DNA of 64,000 nt from NCBI GenBank assembly GCA_018606805.1, contig JAGYWI010000004.1, forward strand, positions 1 through 64,000, written 5' to 3'. How positions within the stretch are numbered: position 1 is the first letter of the stretch; each line of letters starts with the position of its first letter. The stretch comes from Candidatus Magnetomicrobium cryptolimnococcus (lineage in GTDB: Bacteria; Nitrospirota; Thermodesulfovibrionia; Thermodesulfovibrionales; Magnetobacteriaceae). The position numbers and the translations under genes were made by a program. The notes below the pieces were generated by a model, which was not told where the DNA came from, made no database searches, and worked only from the letters and a program-made list of their open reading frames with translations. Of the stretch, positions 18,972 to 27,203 are shown in pieces.

Positions 18972-19051
18972 TAGCATATAAAAGTTAAAAATATGTTATA
19001 ATTTTGCGATTTAACTAAAGATGAGAAATATCAAAAGATAGGCAGGCTTAA

Positions 19052-19768
19052 ATGGCGTTAGAAATAAAAGGAATAATGGTAAAAGCACTACAATTGAATA
19101 TGGACCCGAATATGAGTTTTGAGGATAACTACTACGAGTTACAACAAAAGGTGGGCTCTTCGTTTTTTGACTGCTCAAAGGTACTTATAAACACAAACGA
19201 CTTGCAAATAACGGAAACGGAGCAGCAGAGGCTTGAAGAACTTTTATTGAAGCACAACGCAAACATACTTGGCTATAGGACAGCACCAGCACACGAAAAT
19301 GGTAAGAAGAAGGCCTGTTGTGAAGAGGAAGAAGAAAGGAAGCCCCGATACGAGCCCCGATACGAGCCCCGATACGAGCCCCGATACGAGCCCCGATACG
19401 ATGAAGAGAAGAAACCGCGATACCTCGAAGGTGAGATAAAGGAAAGAAGGCAATTAAAAACCATAAACGGGACGTTAAGGGGTGGGCAAAATCTCGAGTA
19501 TAATGGTGATGTGTTGATAATCGGCAGTGTGAATCCCGACGCCTACGTGAAGGCCTCAGGTAATATAATAGTAATAGGGACGCTTCGTGGAGTGGCACAT
19601 GCGGGCTTCAAAGGTGATGAGGACACTGTTGTTATTGCAATGAAACTGAAACCACAGCAGCTTCGCATAGCAGGGTATGTTGCACGCTCGCCGGATGATG
19701 ATGAGCTAAATGATTATCCGGAGAAGGCTTTTGTTAAAAATAATACGATATACATAGAAAAAATCTAA
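19052..19768 (+). CDS. minC: Septum site-determining protein MinC
   Basis: Inhibits FtsZ assembly away from midcell when brought to the membrane by MinD. The 238-residue protein has an N-terminal FtsZ-interacting domain (about 1-80) and the C-terminal beta-helix dimerisation domain (GGQNLEYNGDVLIIGSVNPDA, then GNIIVIGTLRGVAHAG). The linker is unusual: five exact 12-bp repeats encode PRYE-type units. The order minC-minD-minE is conserved, with 15 bases to minD. Confidence 0.95.
   Translation: MALEIKGIMVKALQLNMDPNMSFEDNYYELQQKVGSSFFDCSKVLINTNDLQITETEQQRLEELLLKHNANILGYRTAPAHENGKKKACCEEEEERKPRYEPRYEPRYEPRYEPRYDEEKKPRYLEGEIKERRQLKTINGTLRGGQNLEYNGDVLIIGSVNPDAYVKASGNIIVIGTLRGVAHAGFKGDEDTVVIAMKLKPQQLRIAGYVARSPDDDELNDYPEKAFVKNNTIYIEKI
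19342..19401 (+). repeat. Five exact 12-bp tandem repeats in minC linker
   Basis: GCCCCGATACGA is repeated five times without a mismatch at 19342-19401 and codes for five PRYE-like units (the last reads PRYD). Exact identity suggests recent slippage or expansion, and the copy number may vary between strains. Confidence 0.95.
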
Positions 19769-19783
19769 AGAGGGTAGAGGATT

Positions 19784-20566
19784 ATGTCAAGGGTAATTGT
19801 TGTTACATCCGGCAAAGGTGGGGTCGGTAAAACCACTCTAACGGCAAACCTTGCAACAGCGCTGGCATCGTCGGGCAGGAAGGTGTTAGCCGTAGATGCG
19901 GATATTGGGCTGAGGAATCTTGATATGATTCTGGGGCTTGAAAAGCGAATAGTGTATGACATTGTTGATGTGATAGAAGGCGCTATAAAGGCAGATAAGG
20001 CTCTTGTCAAAGATAAACGCGGATTTCCACTATTTTTGTTACCTGCTGCTCAAACCAAGAACAAAGATTCGGTTTCACCAGAGCAGTTGACGGCGGTTAT
20101 TAATAGCATAAGAGATAGTTTTGACTACGTATTTATAGATTCACCTGCTGGCATAGAAGGTGGCTTTAAAACAGCATCAACGCCAGCCGATGAGGCTATT
20201 GTTGTAGTTAATCCGGAGGTGTCTTCCGTGAGGGATGCTGACAGGATTATCGGTCTTTTAGAATCTATGGGCAAGGAAAACATTAAACTTATTGTAAACA
20301 GAATAAGGTACCAACAAGTAAAAAGGGGAGAGATGCTTTCCGTTGATGATATTGAGGAAATCTTGCATGTAGAAAAGATTGGCATTATACCTGATGACGA
20401 AAAGATGGTTGATTATACAAACAAGGGAGAGCCGATAGTCTTATCGAAAGCCTCAAATACGGGTAAGGCTATAATGAACATAGCAGAAAGGTTGGAAGGC
20501 TTTGAAGTGCCTTTTACGGAGTTGACAGAAAGTAGAGGGTTTTTGGATCGCCTTTTTGGGAGGTAA
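19784..20566 (+). CDS. minD: Septum site-determining ATPase MinD
   Basis: Membrane-cycling ATPase that recruits MinC and is displaced by MinE. The 260-residue protein has the deviant Walker A GKGGVGKT at 10-17, the switch regions DADIGLRNLD and FIDSPAGIE, and a C-terminal amphipathic membrane-targeting helix (ESRGFLDRLFGR). It lies between minC and minE with 2 bases to the latter. Confidence 0.97.
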   Translation: MSRVIVVTSGKGGVGKTTLTANLATALASSGRKVLAVDADIGLRNLDMILGLEKRIVYDIVDVIEGAIKADKALVKDKRGFPLFLLPAAQTKNKDSVSPEQLTAVINSIRDSFDYVFIDSPAGIEGGFKTASTPADEAIVVVNPEVSSVRDADRIIGLLESMGKENIKLIVNRIRYQQVKRGEMLSVDDIEEILHVEKIGIIPDDEKMVDYTNKGEPIVLSKASNTGKAIMNIAERLEGFEVPFTELTESRGFLDRLFGR

Positions 20567-20568
20567 TA

Positions 20569-20820
20569 ATGATGGCTTTTTTCAGTTTTTTTAGAAGGGA
20601 TACATCTTCCAGTATAGCAAAAGATAGGTTAACGATGGTTCTTTCATACGAAAGGAAGGGATTGCCTCCTAATTTTGCAGAGGCGCTTAAGGAAGATATG
20701 GTTTCTGTTTTTTCTAAATACCCGCAATTCGATGCAAAGGGTATAGAGGTTGAGTTTCAAAATAATCAAAAAAGTGATGAGCTATGGATTAGCATACCGT
20801 TTATTAAAAAAGCTAATTAA
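20569..20820 (+). CDS. minE: Cell division topological specificity factor MinE
   Basis: Stimulates MinD ATPase and drives Min oscillation. The 83-residue protein has the N-terminal membrane-binding stretch MAFFSFFRRDTSS, the anti-MinCD region IAKDRLTMVLSYERKG and a C-terminal topological domain. It directly follows minD. Confidence 0.93.
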   Translation: MMAFFSFFRRDTSSSIAKDRLTMVLSYERKGLPPNFAEALKEDMVSVFSKYPQFDAKGIEVEFQNNQKSDELWISIPFIKKAN

Positions 20821-20918
20821 CAAACACTTAAAACGTACAAAGTATTTCACTTCTTTAAAACCCATAAAAGACTGGTAAATCGGCTTAAGGGGTATTTTTT
20901 TTACGGAGATATGTTGGG

Positions 20919-21761
20919 ATGTTAAAAGAAGCGCTTATGACAGCACTGGTTGCTGCCTACAAGGCAGGTGAGGCTATTAATAGTGTATACGATAGTGCTG
21001 ATTTCGAGGTGGAGCTTAAGGAAGATAAGTCGCCGCTTACCCTTGCCGATAGAAGTTCCCATAATGTTATCCTTAAAGAGTTGGCGCAATTTAATAATAA
21101 GTATAATTGCCAACTCTTAAGCGAAGAGGGTAAGCTTTTTCCATACAATGAACGAAAGGACTGGCAATGTTTTTGGCTGATAGACCCTCTTGATGGCACT
21201 AAGGAGTTTATTAAGCGAAACGGTGAGTTTACCGTAAATTTAGCCCTCATACATAATGGAGTGCTCGTTATTGGTGTTGTCTATGCACCAGCTATGGGCT
21301 GCTGTTACTTTGCCTGTAAAAACGCTGGCTCTTTTAAACTAAATAGTGTAGAGGTAATTGAGACACGAAATAATTCGTGGGATATTCTTATTAAAAACTC
21401 TAAACAGCTACCTTTATTACAATCTACGAATAAACCATTCACAGTAGTAGGCAGCCGTTCACACGGGAGTGAATCGTTTGATGAGTTTATACAGGCGTTA
21501 CGCTTAAAGTATGGGGAAATAGAGCTGATGAGTGCCGGTAGCTCTTTGAAACTCTGTCTGGTTGCCGAAGGCGCTGCCAACATATACCCACGATTTGGTC
21601 ATACTATGGAGTGGGATACTGCTGCTGGGCACTGTATTGTAAATGAGGCGGGCGGCACAGTTGTAACTATAGATACAGGGAAACCGCTCGTTTATAATAA
21701 AGAAAATCTACTAAATCCGTGGTTTATTGTTAAAGGAGGAGCACCTCCACAATGTCATTAA
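20919..21761 (+). CDS. cysQ: 3'(2'),5'-bisphosphate nucleotidase, CysQ-like
   Basis: Member of the inositol monophosphatase superfamily that removes the 3'-phosphate from PAP, a by-product of sulfate assimilation. Metal-binding landmarks are LLSEEGK, the DPLDGTKEF motif and WDTAAGHCIVNEAGG near the C-terminus. The 280-residue length fits. It is separated from minE by about 100 bases and stands before the cobalamin cluster. Activity on other phosphomonoesters is possible. Confidence 0.88.
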   Translation: MLKEALMTALVAAYKAGEAINSVYDSADFEVELKEDKSPLTLADRSSHNVILKELAQFNNKYNCQLLSEEGKLFPYNERKDWQCFWLIDPLDGTKEFIKRNGEFTVNLALIHNGVLVIGVVYAPAMGCCYFACKNAGSFKLNSVEVIETRNNSWDILIKNSKQLPLLQSTNKPFTVVGSRSHGSESFDEFIQALRLKYGEIELMSAGSSLKLCLVAEGAANIYPRFGHTMEWDTAAGHCIVNEAGGTVVTIDTGKPLVYNKENLLNPWFIVKGGAPPQCH

Positions 21762-21767
21762 GTTAAG

Positions 21768-21862
21768 GAAAGAGAAGAGCGAGTGTTTCTGGGGTTCAAG
21801 GGGCGCCGCCCCTTGGGCGGGAGTGTGAGGACAGCGCCCTCACTGTGTATTTGTTTCCTTAT
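21768..21862. repeat. Palindromic intergenic repeat (family 3)
   Basis: Contains GGGGCGCCGCCCC and, toward the right, GACAGCGCCCTCACTGTGTA followed by TTTGTTTCCTTA. The right part is the reverse complement of 40692-40730 with few differences, and the left part (GTTTCTGGGGTTCAAGG) matches 40731-40750 reversed. So the same unit occurs in the gap after cysQ and after the sensor kinase. Confidence 0.75.
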
Positions 21863-21878
21863 TATTTTTAATGATGGC

Positions 21879-21903
21879 TTGCAAACATAATTTGTTTTGG
21901 TAT
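21879..21903. repeat. 25-bp intergenic element, copy 1
   Basis: TTGCAAACATAATTTG followed by TTTTGGTAT. Related copies are at 25191-25215, 40790-40814, 46346-46370 and, reversed, at 46272-46296 and 51017-51041. All lie between genes. Confidence 0.75.
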
Positions 21904-21917
21904 CTTTTTTTCTTTGC

Positions 21918-21947
21918 TTGCTTTTTATATTTTTTTTATGATATGCT
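21918..21947 (+). promoter_or_regulatory. Promoter of the cobalamin operon
   Basis: TTGCTT at 21918-21923 and, after 18 bases, an extended -10 TGATATGCT (TATGCT at 21942-21947). Transcription would begin near 21954, exactly at the start of the riboswitch fold. Confidence 0.5.
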
Positions 21948-21952
21948 TTTTT

Positions 21953-22117
21953 AAATTAGGAAGAGAGGTGAGATTCCTCCGCTGCCCAGCAGCCGTAAGG
22001 GGAACGAAAGCCCAGCGTATTAATAGCCACTGTTTCTTTAGAGAGATGGGAAGGCGGGTAAGTAGGTGATTTATTAGCCCCTAGCCGGAATACTTAAAAT
22101 TCCTCTAGGGAGGGTAT
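21953..22117 (+). ncRNA. Cobalamin (B12) riboswitch
   Basis: Conserved blocks appear in the right order: GGTGAGATTCC, GCTGCCCAGCAGCCGTAAGG with GGAACGAAAGCC, then GCCACTG, GGGAAGGCGGG, an AGTAGGTGA segment and the final AGCCGGAATAC. This is the adenosylcobalamin/hydroxocobalamin riboswitch core, with a somewhat diverged B12 box. In the expression part, CCCTAG (22079-22084) can pair with CTAGGG (22105-22110), which abuts the ribosome-binding site GGGAGGG (22108-22114), so control is probably at translation initiation. It precedes the corrin operon and should shut it off when cobalamin is plentiful. Confidence 0.92.
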
Positions 22118-22159
22118 ATGGTTTGTCGTTATTCCTCTGTTGTGTGTCCTATCTTATGA
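22118..22159 (+). CDS. Possible 13-codon leader peptide after the riboswitch
   Basis: The best ribosome-binding site behind the riboswitch (GGGAGGG, 22108-22114) serves an ATG at 22118, not the cbiG start. That frame codes MVCRYSSVVCPIL and stops at 22157-22159, overlapping the cbiG-J ATG at 22156 as ATGA. The cbiG-J ATG has no good site of its own. This suggests that the riboswitch controls the leader and cbiG-J is translated by coupling. Expression is untested. Confidence 0.45.
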   Translation: MVCRYSSVVCPIL

Positions 22160-23634
22160 AAACAGCTATAGTTGCAATCAATGAGCGTGGTGCTAAGCTT
22201 GCGGCTTTTATTGCAAATGGTATAGGTGGCAGCCTCCGTGTAAAGGGTACGGACTTTGATTCGTTAAGTGCTTGGGTAGAGAGTAATTTTAACGAATATG
22301 AAGGGTTTGTCTTTGTTATGTCTTTGGGGATAGTTAATAGGGTAATAGCCCCGCTAATCAAGAGTAAGTACACTGACCCTGCCGTTACTGTCATTGATGA
22401 AGTTAGTAGATATGTCATAAGCGCACTTTCGGGGCATGAAGGTGGGGCTAACAGGCTTGCCTATTTAGTAAGTTCAATTACGGGGGCGTCTCCGGTTATC
22501 ACAACAGCGACTGAGGCTAATAGGGTTTACTTGTGTGGCGTTGGGGCGCGGAAGGGAATTTCTAAAGGCAAAGTTATAGAGGCTATTACTGAGGCAGCAT
22601 CGTTAGTTGGGATAACCACTAAAGATATTAGGGGTGTGGCCACGGCGTGGATAAAGGACAAGGAAGCTGGCATTATCGAAGGTGTACAGGAGTTAGGGCT
22701 TTATCTTAGATTTATGCCAAAGGCGCTTATCCAGTTTTATTATGAAAGACAAGCTCGGAGGTCGCCTTTGGTTTACAAATATATAGGGGTTCATGGCGTG
22801 TGTGAAGCCTGTGCAGTGTTAGCTGGTAGACATCCGGTGATAGTGTTAAAAAAGACCGTGTTTGACGGCGTAACGGTTGCTATTGCAAGGGAGAGGCTTA
22901 TAGAAGAGGAGGAAAATGGCGCTATCCTTATACTTGGTGGCACGAATGAATCGCTTTTAGAAGCCCAGCGCCTTTTAGACTCTGGTGTGCGGTTTTATAT
23001 ATCAACGGCTACGGAGTATGGGTATGACCATTTTTTGGATAAATTTCCTGGCAATACTGTTATGGAGCGTTTTACGGAGGAAACCCTTACGTCGTTTATT
23101 ATACACAATAGAATAACGAAGGTTATTGACTGTACGCACCCTTATGCAGAGGTAATTACGCAGGTTGCGCAGGTAGTGTGTAATAGGCAAAACGTGGAGT
23201 ATGTATTAAGGGAAAGGAAGGGTTTGACGTTAGATGAAAATGGGCATTATGAAAGACTAGTTACGGTGTCTTCACTTGAAGAATCCGGGAGGGTTTTGGT
23301 GCATCTTGGGCTTAAGCGCCCTCTTTACACAACAGGCAGCAAAGACCTTAGTTTTATGAAACACCTCATAAGCCTTGAAAACGTTTATGTGCGTGTTTTA
23401 CCATTTGAAGAGTCAATAGAAGCGTGCGTAAAGGCTGGTATAAAGCGCAGTAACATTATAGCCATGCAGGGACCTTTTACGGAGGAGTTGAATGTTGCCA
23501 TGATAAAACAGTATGGAATTGATGCGGTTATAACAAAGTTAAGTGGAGATACCGGGGGGTTTAGTGAAAAGCTGAATGCTGCTAAAACCTGTGGGGTATG
23601 GTTAATTGGATATAAGCAGAGAGGAAATAAGTGA
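22156..23634 (+). CDS. cbiG: Fused cobalt-precorrin-5A hydrolase (CbiG) and cobalt-precorrin-6A reductase (CbiJ)
   Basis: Two anaerobic corrin-ring enzymes in one chain. Residues ~1-255 are CbiG: SLGIVNRVIAPLIKSKYTDPAV, then ALSGHEGGANRLAYLV and the C-terminal CbiG_C part (FDGVTVAIAR marks its end region). Residues ~265-492 are CbiJ/CobK: ILILGGTNESLLEAQRLLD, VIDCTHPYAEVITQV, TTGSKDLSFM and ITKLSGDTGGFSEKLNAA. I chose the ATG at 22156; a TTG at 22123 is the alternative. It is the first gene behind the B12 riboswitch, and its stop overlaps the cbiF GTG. Confidence 0.9.
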   Translation: MKTAIVAINERGAKLAAFIANGIGGSLRVKGTDFDSLSAWVESNFNEYEGFVFVMSLGIVNRVIAPLIKSKYTDPAVTVIDEVSRYVISALSGHEGGANRLAYLVSSITGASPVITTATEANRVYLCGVGARKGISKGKVIEAITEAASLVGITTKDIRGVATAWIKDKEAGIIEGVQELGLYLRFMPKALIQFYYERQARRSPLVYKYIGVHGVCEACAVLAGRHPVIVLKKTVFDGVTVAIARERLIEEEENGAILILGGTNESLLEAQRLLDSGVRFYISTATEYGYDHFLDKFPGNTVMERFTEETLTSFIIHNRITKVIDCTHPYAEVITQVAQVVCNRQNVEYVLRERKGLTLDENGHYERLVTVSSLEESGRVLVHLGLKRPLYTTGSKDLSFMKHLISLENVYVRVLPFEESIEACVKAGIKRSNIIAMQGPFTEELNVAMIKQYGIDAVITKLSGDTGGFSEKLNAAKTCGVWLIGYKQRGNK

Positions 23635-24386
23635 GCAAAGTGTATTTTATAGGTGCAGGACCTGGAGATGTGGAGTTAATTACGGTAAAGGGTAAGAGGC
23701 TTCTTGAAGCGGCAGATGTGGTGATTTATGCCGGCAGCCTTGTAAATCCAGAGCTTGTCCTAAATATCAAGGCACAAGTGTACGACTCGGCATCCATGGT
23801 ATTAGAAGAAATCATGACGCTTATGGAAGCGGCAATTAAAGATAATAAAACCGTTATAAGACTGCACACCGGTGATACGGCTTTTTATAGTGCCATATCC
23901 GAGCAAATCGAAGTACTGAGGGAGCGTGGCATTGACTACGAGGTAGTGCCCGGGGTTTCTTCAGCACAGGCCTGTGCTGCCGTACTTGGGCAGGAGTTTA
24001 CTATACCAGAAGTAAGCCAAACGATTATCTTTACAAGGCTTGAAGGTAAGACGCCAGTGCCAGAGCGTGAGAGCCTACGGGAGCTTTCACAACACGGGGC
24101 AACTATGGCTATTTTTTTAAGTGTTGGCATGGTAGAGCGTGTGCGGGCGGAGCTTTTGGAGGGTTACAAGGAAGAAACGCCGGTAGCCGTTATAGAAAGG
24201 GTAACGTGGCCTAATGAGCGGGTTATACGCTGTCGGCTTGGAGACTTGGTTGAAGCGGTACAAAGCGCTGGCATCCAAAAAACAGCTATAATCTTAGTTG
24301 GTGAGGCTTTGTGGGCATCGCTTCAAAATACTGATAGAAAATCGAAGTTATACAGTAAGGATTTTAGCCATGGATATAGAAAGTAG
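23631..24386 (+). CDS. cbiF: Cobalt-precorrin-4 C11-methyltransferase CbiF
   Basis: Methylates C-11 of the corrin ring with S-adenosylmethionine. The 251-residue protein starts with the tetrapyrrole methylase loop VYFIGAGPGDVELITVKG, followed by VIYAGSLVNPELV, RLHTGDTAFYSAISEQ and GVSSAQACAAVLGQEFT, all CbiF/CobM landmarks. It begins with GTG in a GTGA overlap with the cbiG-J stop and overlaps cbiH by 17 bases. Confidence 0.95.
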   Translation: MSKVYFIGAGPGDVELITVKGKRLLEAADVVIYAGSLVNPELVLNIKAQVYDSASMVLEEIMTLMEAAIKDNKTVIRLHTGDTAFYSAISEQIEVLRERGIDYEVVPGVSSAQACAAVLGQEFTIPEVSQTIIFTRLEGKTPVPERESLRELSQHGATMAIFLSVGMVERVRAELLEGYKEETPVAVIERVTWPNERVIRCRLGDLVEAVQSAGIQKTAIILVGEALWASLQNTDRKSKLYSKDFSHGYRK

Positions 24387-25128
24387 AGGAAAGTTGTTTA
24401 TTGTTGGAACTGGTCCAGGGGCTTTGGCGCATATAACACCAGCAGCCCTTGATGCTATAAATGTATCAAACATAGTTGTGGGCTTTACAACCTACGTGGA
24501 GTTAATAAGGAAGTTGCTTACAGGTAAAGAGGTGATAACCACCTCTATGACGGAGGAAAAAAAACGTGTTGCTATAGCTATAGAAAAGGGGATTGATGGT
24601 AATGTTGTGTCCCTTGTGTGTGGAGGAGACCCCGGGATTTATGCCCTTGCCGGACTGGTTTTAGAAATGCTTAGCCAGTATGAAGGTAAGGGGTTAGAGC
24701 AATTGGATGTGGAGGTTATAGCCGGAGTACCTGCCCTTAATAGCTCTGCCTCAAGGCTTGGAGCACCACTTATGCACGACTTTGCAGCCATTAGCCTATC
24801 CGATAGGCTTACACCGTGGGAGCTTATAGAAAAACGGCTCTCACATGCAGCAGAGGCTGATTTTGTTATTTGCATTTATAACCCAAAAAGTAAGGGCAGA
24901 AAAGACCACCTTGCAAGGGCTATAAATATACTCATGCAATATCGTGCACCAAAAACACCGGTTGGGGTCGTTAAAGGCGCTACAAGGGAAAATGAAAGCG
25001 TCGTGTTAACAACATTAGGCAGTGTGCCTTTGGATGAAGTAGATATGCACACAACGTTAATTGTGGGTAACTCAAACACCTATGTGTACAAAGGATGGAT
25101 GATTACACCAAGAGGCTATAGAATTTAG
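24370..25128 (+). CDS. cbiH: Cobalt-precorrin-3B C17-methyltransferase CbiH
   Basis: Methylates C-17 and drives ring contraction. The methylase loop KLFIVGTGPGALAHITPAA opens the protein, followed by VVGFTTYVELI, VCGGDPGIYALAGLV, GVPALNSSASRLGAPLMHDFA and FVICIYNPKSKGR, typical of CbiH/CobJ. I chose the ATG at 24370, preceded by TAAGGA, rather than a GTG at 24298 that would run deep into cbiF. The 252 residues fit the family. Confidence 0.94.
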   Translation: MDIESRGKLFIVGTGPGALAHITPAALDAINVSNIVVGFTTYVELIRKLLTGKEVITTSMTEEKKRVAIAIEKGIDGNVVSLVCGGDPGIYALAGLVLEMLSQYEGKGLEQLDVEVIAGVPALNSSASRLGAPLMHDFAAISLSDRLTPWELIEKRLSHAAEADFVICIYNPKSKGRKDHLARAINILMQYRAPKTPVGVVKGATRENESVVLTTLGSVPLDEVDMHTTLIVGNSNTYVYKGWMITPRGYRI

Positions 25129-25223
25129 AAGAAAGGATATTTTGAGGGGGAATCCCCCACATGGAAATCCATACTTTACTCATTATTTTTTTGCAAACAT
25201 AATTTATTTGAGTATATATTTTC
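25129..25223. repeat. Gap in the corrin operon with two hairpins and the 25-bp element
   Basis: Contains GAGGGGGAATCCCCC, a short perfect palindrome ATGGAAATCCAT, and a copy of the 25-bp element at 25191-25215. It interrupts an otherwise overlapping gene series between cbiH and cbiA, and could change cbiA expression or mRNA stability. Confidence 0.6.
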
Positions 25224-26597
25224 ATGACTATTAAAGATAACATAAAAAAAAGGTATGCCTTTATAATTGGCGGTATAAATAGCGGTTGCGGGAAAACTAC
25301 TGTAACCCTTGGGTTGATTGCAGCATTGAGGGGGCGGGGCTATGGGGTACAACCCTTTAAGTGTGGACCGGATTATATAGATACAGGGCTTCATGGATTA
25401 GTGGCAGGGGTTAACTCAAGAAACCTTGATGTATGGATGTGCGGGGATGGGTATGTAAAAAATGCCTTCTTAGAAGCCGCAGCACAGGCTGATATTTCAA
25501 TTGTAGAGGGCGTTATGGGGTTTTTTGATGGCGGGGGGGCTTCAACGGCTTATTTATCAAGACTTTTGGGGCTTCCTGTTGTTTTAGTTATGAATGCTAA
25601 AAGTATGGCTCAAAGTGCTGCCGCCATAGTTAAGGGGTTTGAGACATTTGAAAAGGATACTAAGATAAATGGCATTATTTTAAATAATATTGGAAGCAGC
25701 CGACACTTTGCACTCATAGAAGATGCTATAAAGGCTGTCTCTAACATTAAAATACTAGGGTATATTCCAGTAAATGTAGACATAGCACTCCCGCAAAGAC
25801 ACTTGGGATTACACACAGCCGAGGATAACCCACTTAAAGAGGAAAGTTTGCAACGGCTTGTCGGTCTCATTGAAGACCATGTGGATATTCCAGCGCTTCT
25901 TGAAATAAGTAAAGTAGATAACTTGGTAGTAACAGTAAATCCAGCGCTTGCTACTAATACTAACGATAAAGTTAAAATAGCAATAGCCCGTGATGCTGCC
26001 TTTTGTTTTTACTACGTAGATAATCTTGAACTTCTAAGACGAGGTGGAGCTGAGCTTAGATTTTTTAGTCCAATCAGCGACAGTGGACTTCCAGATGGTG
26101 TTAATGCCCTATACCTTGGCGGTGGCTACCCTGAAAACTACGCCAAAGGGCTTTCAAAAAATCAACCCATGTTAAACTCTATTAAAGAGTTTATAGAAAA
26201 CGGTGGGGTTACATATGCCGAGTGTGGCGGCTTTATGTACCTAACAAAGGGCATAAGGGATTTTGACAATAACTACTATCCAATGGTTGGCATTTACCCG
26301 GTAGAGGCAAAAATGAAAAAAGGGCGCGTTAGTCTAGGTTATCGCCAGTTGACACTTATAGAGGATACCATTATAGGTAAAAAGGCTGATGTGGTTAAGG
26401 GGCATGAGTTTCATTACTCAGATATAGCCCATATGCCAACTGATATTAAAAGAATATATAACGGTGCTGAGGGTACTAATGGCTTTTTAATTAAAAACTG
26501 TCTCTCAAGCTACGTACATTTGCACTTTGCAAGTAATGAAAACATTATACGATGTTTTATAGAAAAAACAAGGGAAAGGTCATGGAAAAACCTTTAG
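25224..26597 (+). CDS. cbiA: Cobyrinate a,c-diamide synthase CbiA
   Basis: Amidates the a and c side chains of cobyrinate using glutamine and ATP. The 457-residue protein has the N-terminal dethiobiotin-synthase-like ATPase (IIGGINSGCGKTTVTLGLIAAL, FKCGPDYIDTGLH) and a C-terminal class I glutamine amidotransferase with nucleophile Cys in YAECGGFMYLTKGI, plus a late GHEFHYSD. It follows a repeat-bearing gap and overlaps cbiC by 16 bases. Confidence 0.95.
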   Translation: MTIKDNIKKRYAFIIGGINSGCGKTTVTLGLIAALRGRGYGVQPFKCGPDYIDTGLHGLVAGVNSRNLDVWMCGDGYVKNAFLEAAAQADISIVEGVMGFFDGGGASTAYLSRLLGLPVVLVMNAKSMAQSAAAIVKGFETFEKDTKINGIILNNIGSSRHFALIEDAIKAVSNIKILGYIPVNVDIALPQRHLGLHTAEDNPLKEESLQRLVGLIEDHVDIPALLEISKVDNLVVTVNPALATNTNDKVKIAIARDAAFCFYYVDNLELLRRGGAELRFFSPISDSGLPDGVNALYLGGGYPENYAKGLSKNQPMLNSIKEFIENGGVTYAECGGFMYLTKGIRDFDNNYYPMVGIYPVEAKMKKGRVSLGYRQLTLIEDTIIGKKADVVKGHEFHYSDIAHMPTDIKRIYNGAEGTNGFLIKNCLSSYVHLHFASNENIIRCFIEKTRERSWKNL

Positions 26598-27202
26598 CAA
26601 TAGAAAAGGAAAGTTTTGAAATTATAAAGGAGGCTTTGAAAAAAGAGCACTCAGCCCTAGAACTTCCAATAGTGCAGCGAGTGATTCATGCAACAGGGGA
26701 TTTTGAATTTGAATACCTTTTGAAATTTCAACAAGATGCCATCACTCAAGGCATACGTGCTATCAGGGCTAGTAAGGCTATCTTTACAGATGTGCGCATG
26801 GTGGAAATCGGTATAGATAAGCGGCTTTTAAGGCATTTTGGGATTAACACCTATTGCCACATAGCAGATAACGACATAGTTGAGGAATCGTCAAAAAGTG
26901 GTTTAACCCGTGCGGAGTTATCAGTAGCAAAGGCGCTTAATCGCCCAAAAGACGCCATCGGCATTGTAGCAATTGGCAATGCCCCAACAGCACTACTAAA
27001 ACTCCTCGAACTTATAGAGACTAACCCACACATAACCCCAACACTTATTGTGGGTGTTCCCGTTGGATTTGTCAAGGCTTCTGAATCTAAAGAGCTGCTC
27101 TATAACTCCAGTTTGCCTTATATTACCTGTCTTGGTACAAAAGGTGGAAGCCCCGTGGCTGTTTCTATAATTAATGCACTTTTAAAATTGGCGGTACTAT
27201 AG
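26582..27202 (+). CDS. cbiC: Cobalt-precorrin-8 methylmutase CbiC
   Basis: Moves the methyl group from C-11 to C-12 to give cobyrinate. The catalytic His lies in the conserved IVQRVIHATGDFEF. Further landmarks are IFTDVRMVEIGI, ITPTLIVGVPVGFVKASESKE and GTKGGSPVAVSIINALL. I use the ATG at 26582 with GGGAAAGG upstream; an ATG at 26552 lies inside cbiA without a site. It is followed by cbiK after 1 base. Confidence 0.95.
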   Translation: MEKPLAIEKESFEIIKEALKKEHSALELPIVQRVIHATGDFEFEYLLKFQQDAITQGIRAIRASKAIFTDVRMVEIGIDKRLLRHFGINTYCHIADNDIVEESSKSGLTRAELSVAKALNRPKDAIGIVAIGNAPTALLKLLELIETNPHITPTLIVGVPVGFVKASESKELLYNSSLPYITCLGTKGGSPVAVSIINALLKLAVL

Positions 27203-27203
27203 A

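Noticed and set aside
19342-19401. CRISPR-like array
   Set aside because: Units are contiguous 12-mers without spacers inside a coding frame.
19185-19598. Long minus-strand reading frames over minC
   Set aside because: They are opposite-strand shadows of the 12-bp repeat and give repetitive Arg/Gly/Ser-rich sequence without domain signals.
25129-25223. A second cobalamin riboswitch before cbiA
   Set aside because: The gap has only short hairpins and the 25-bp element; B12 box and GCCACTG-type blocks are absent.
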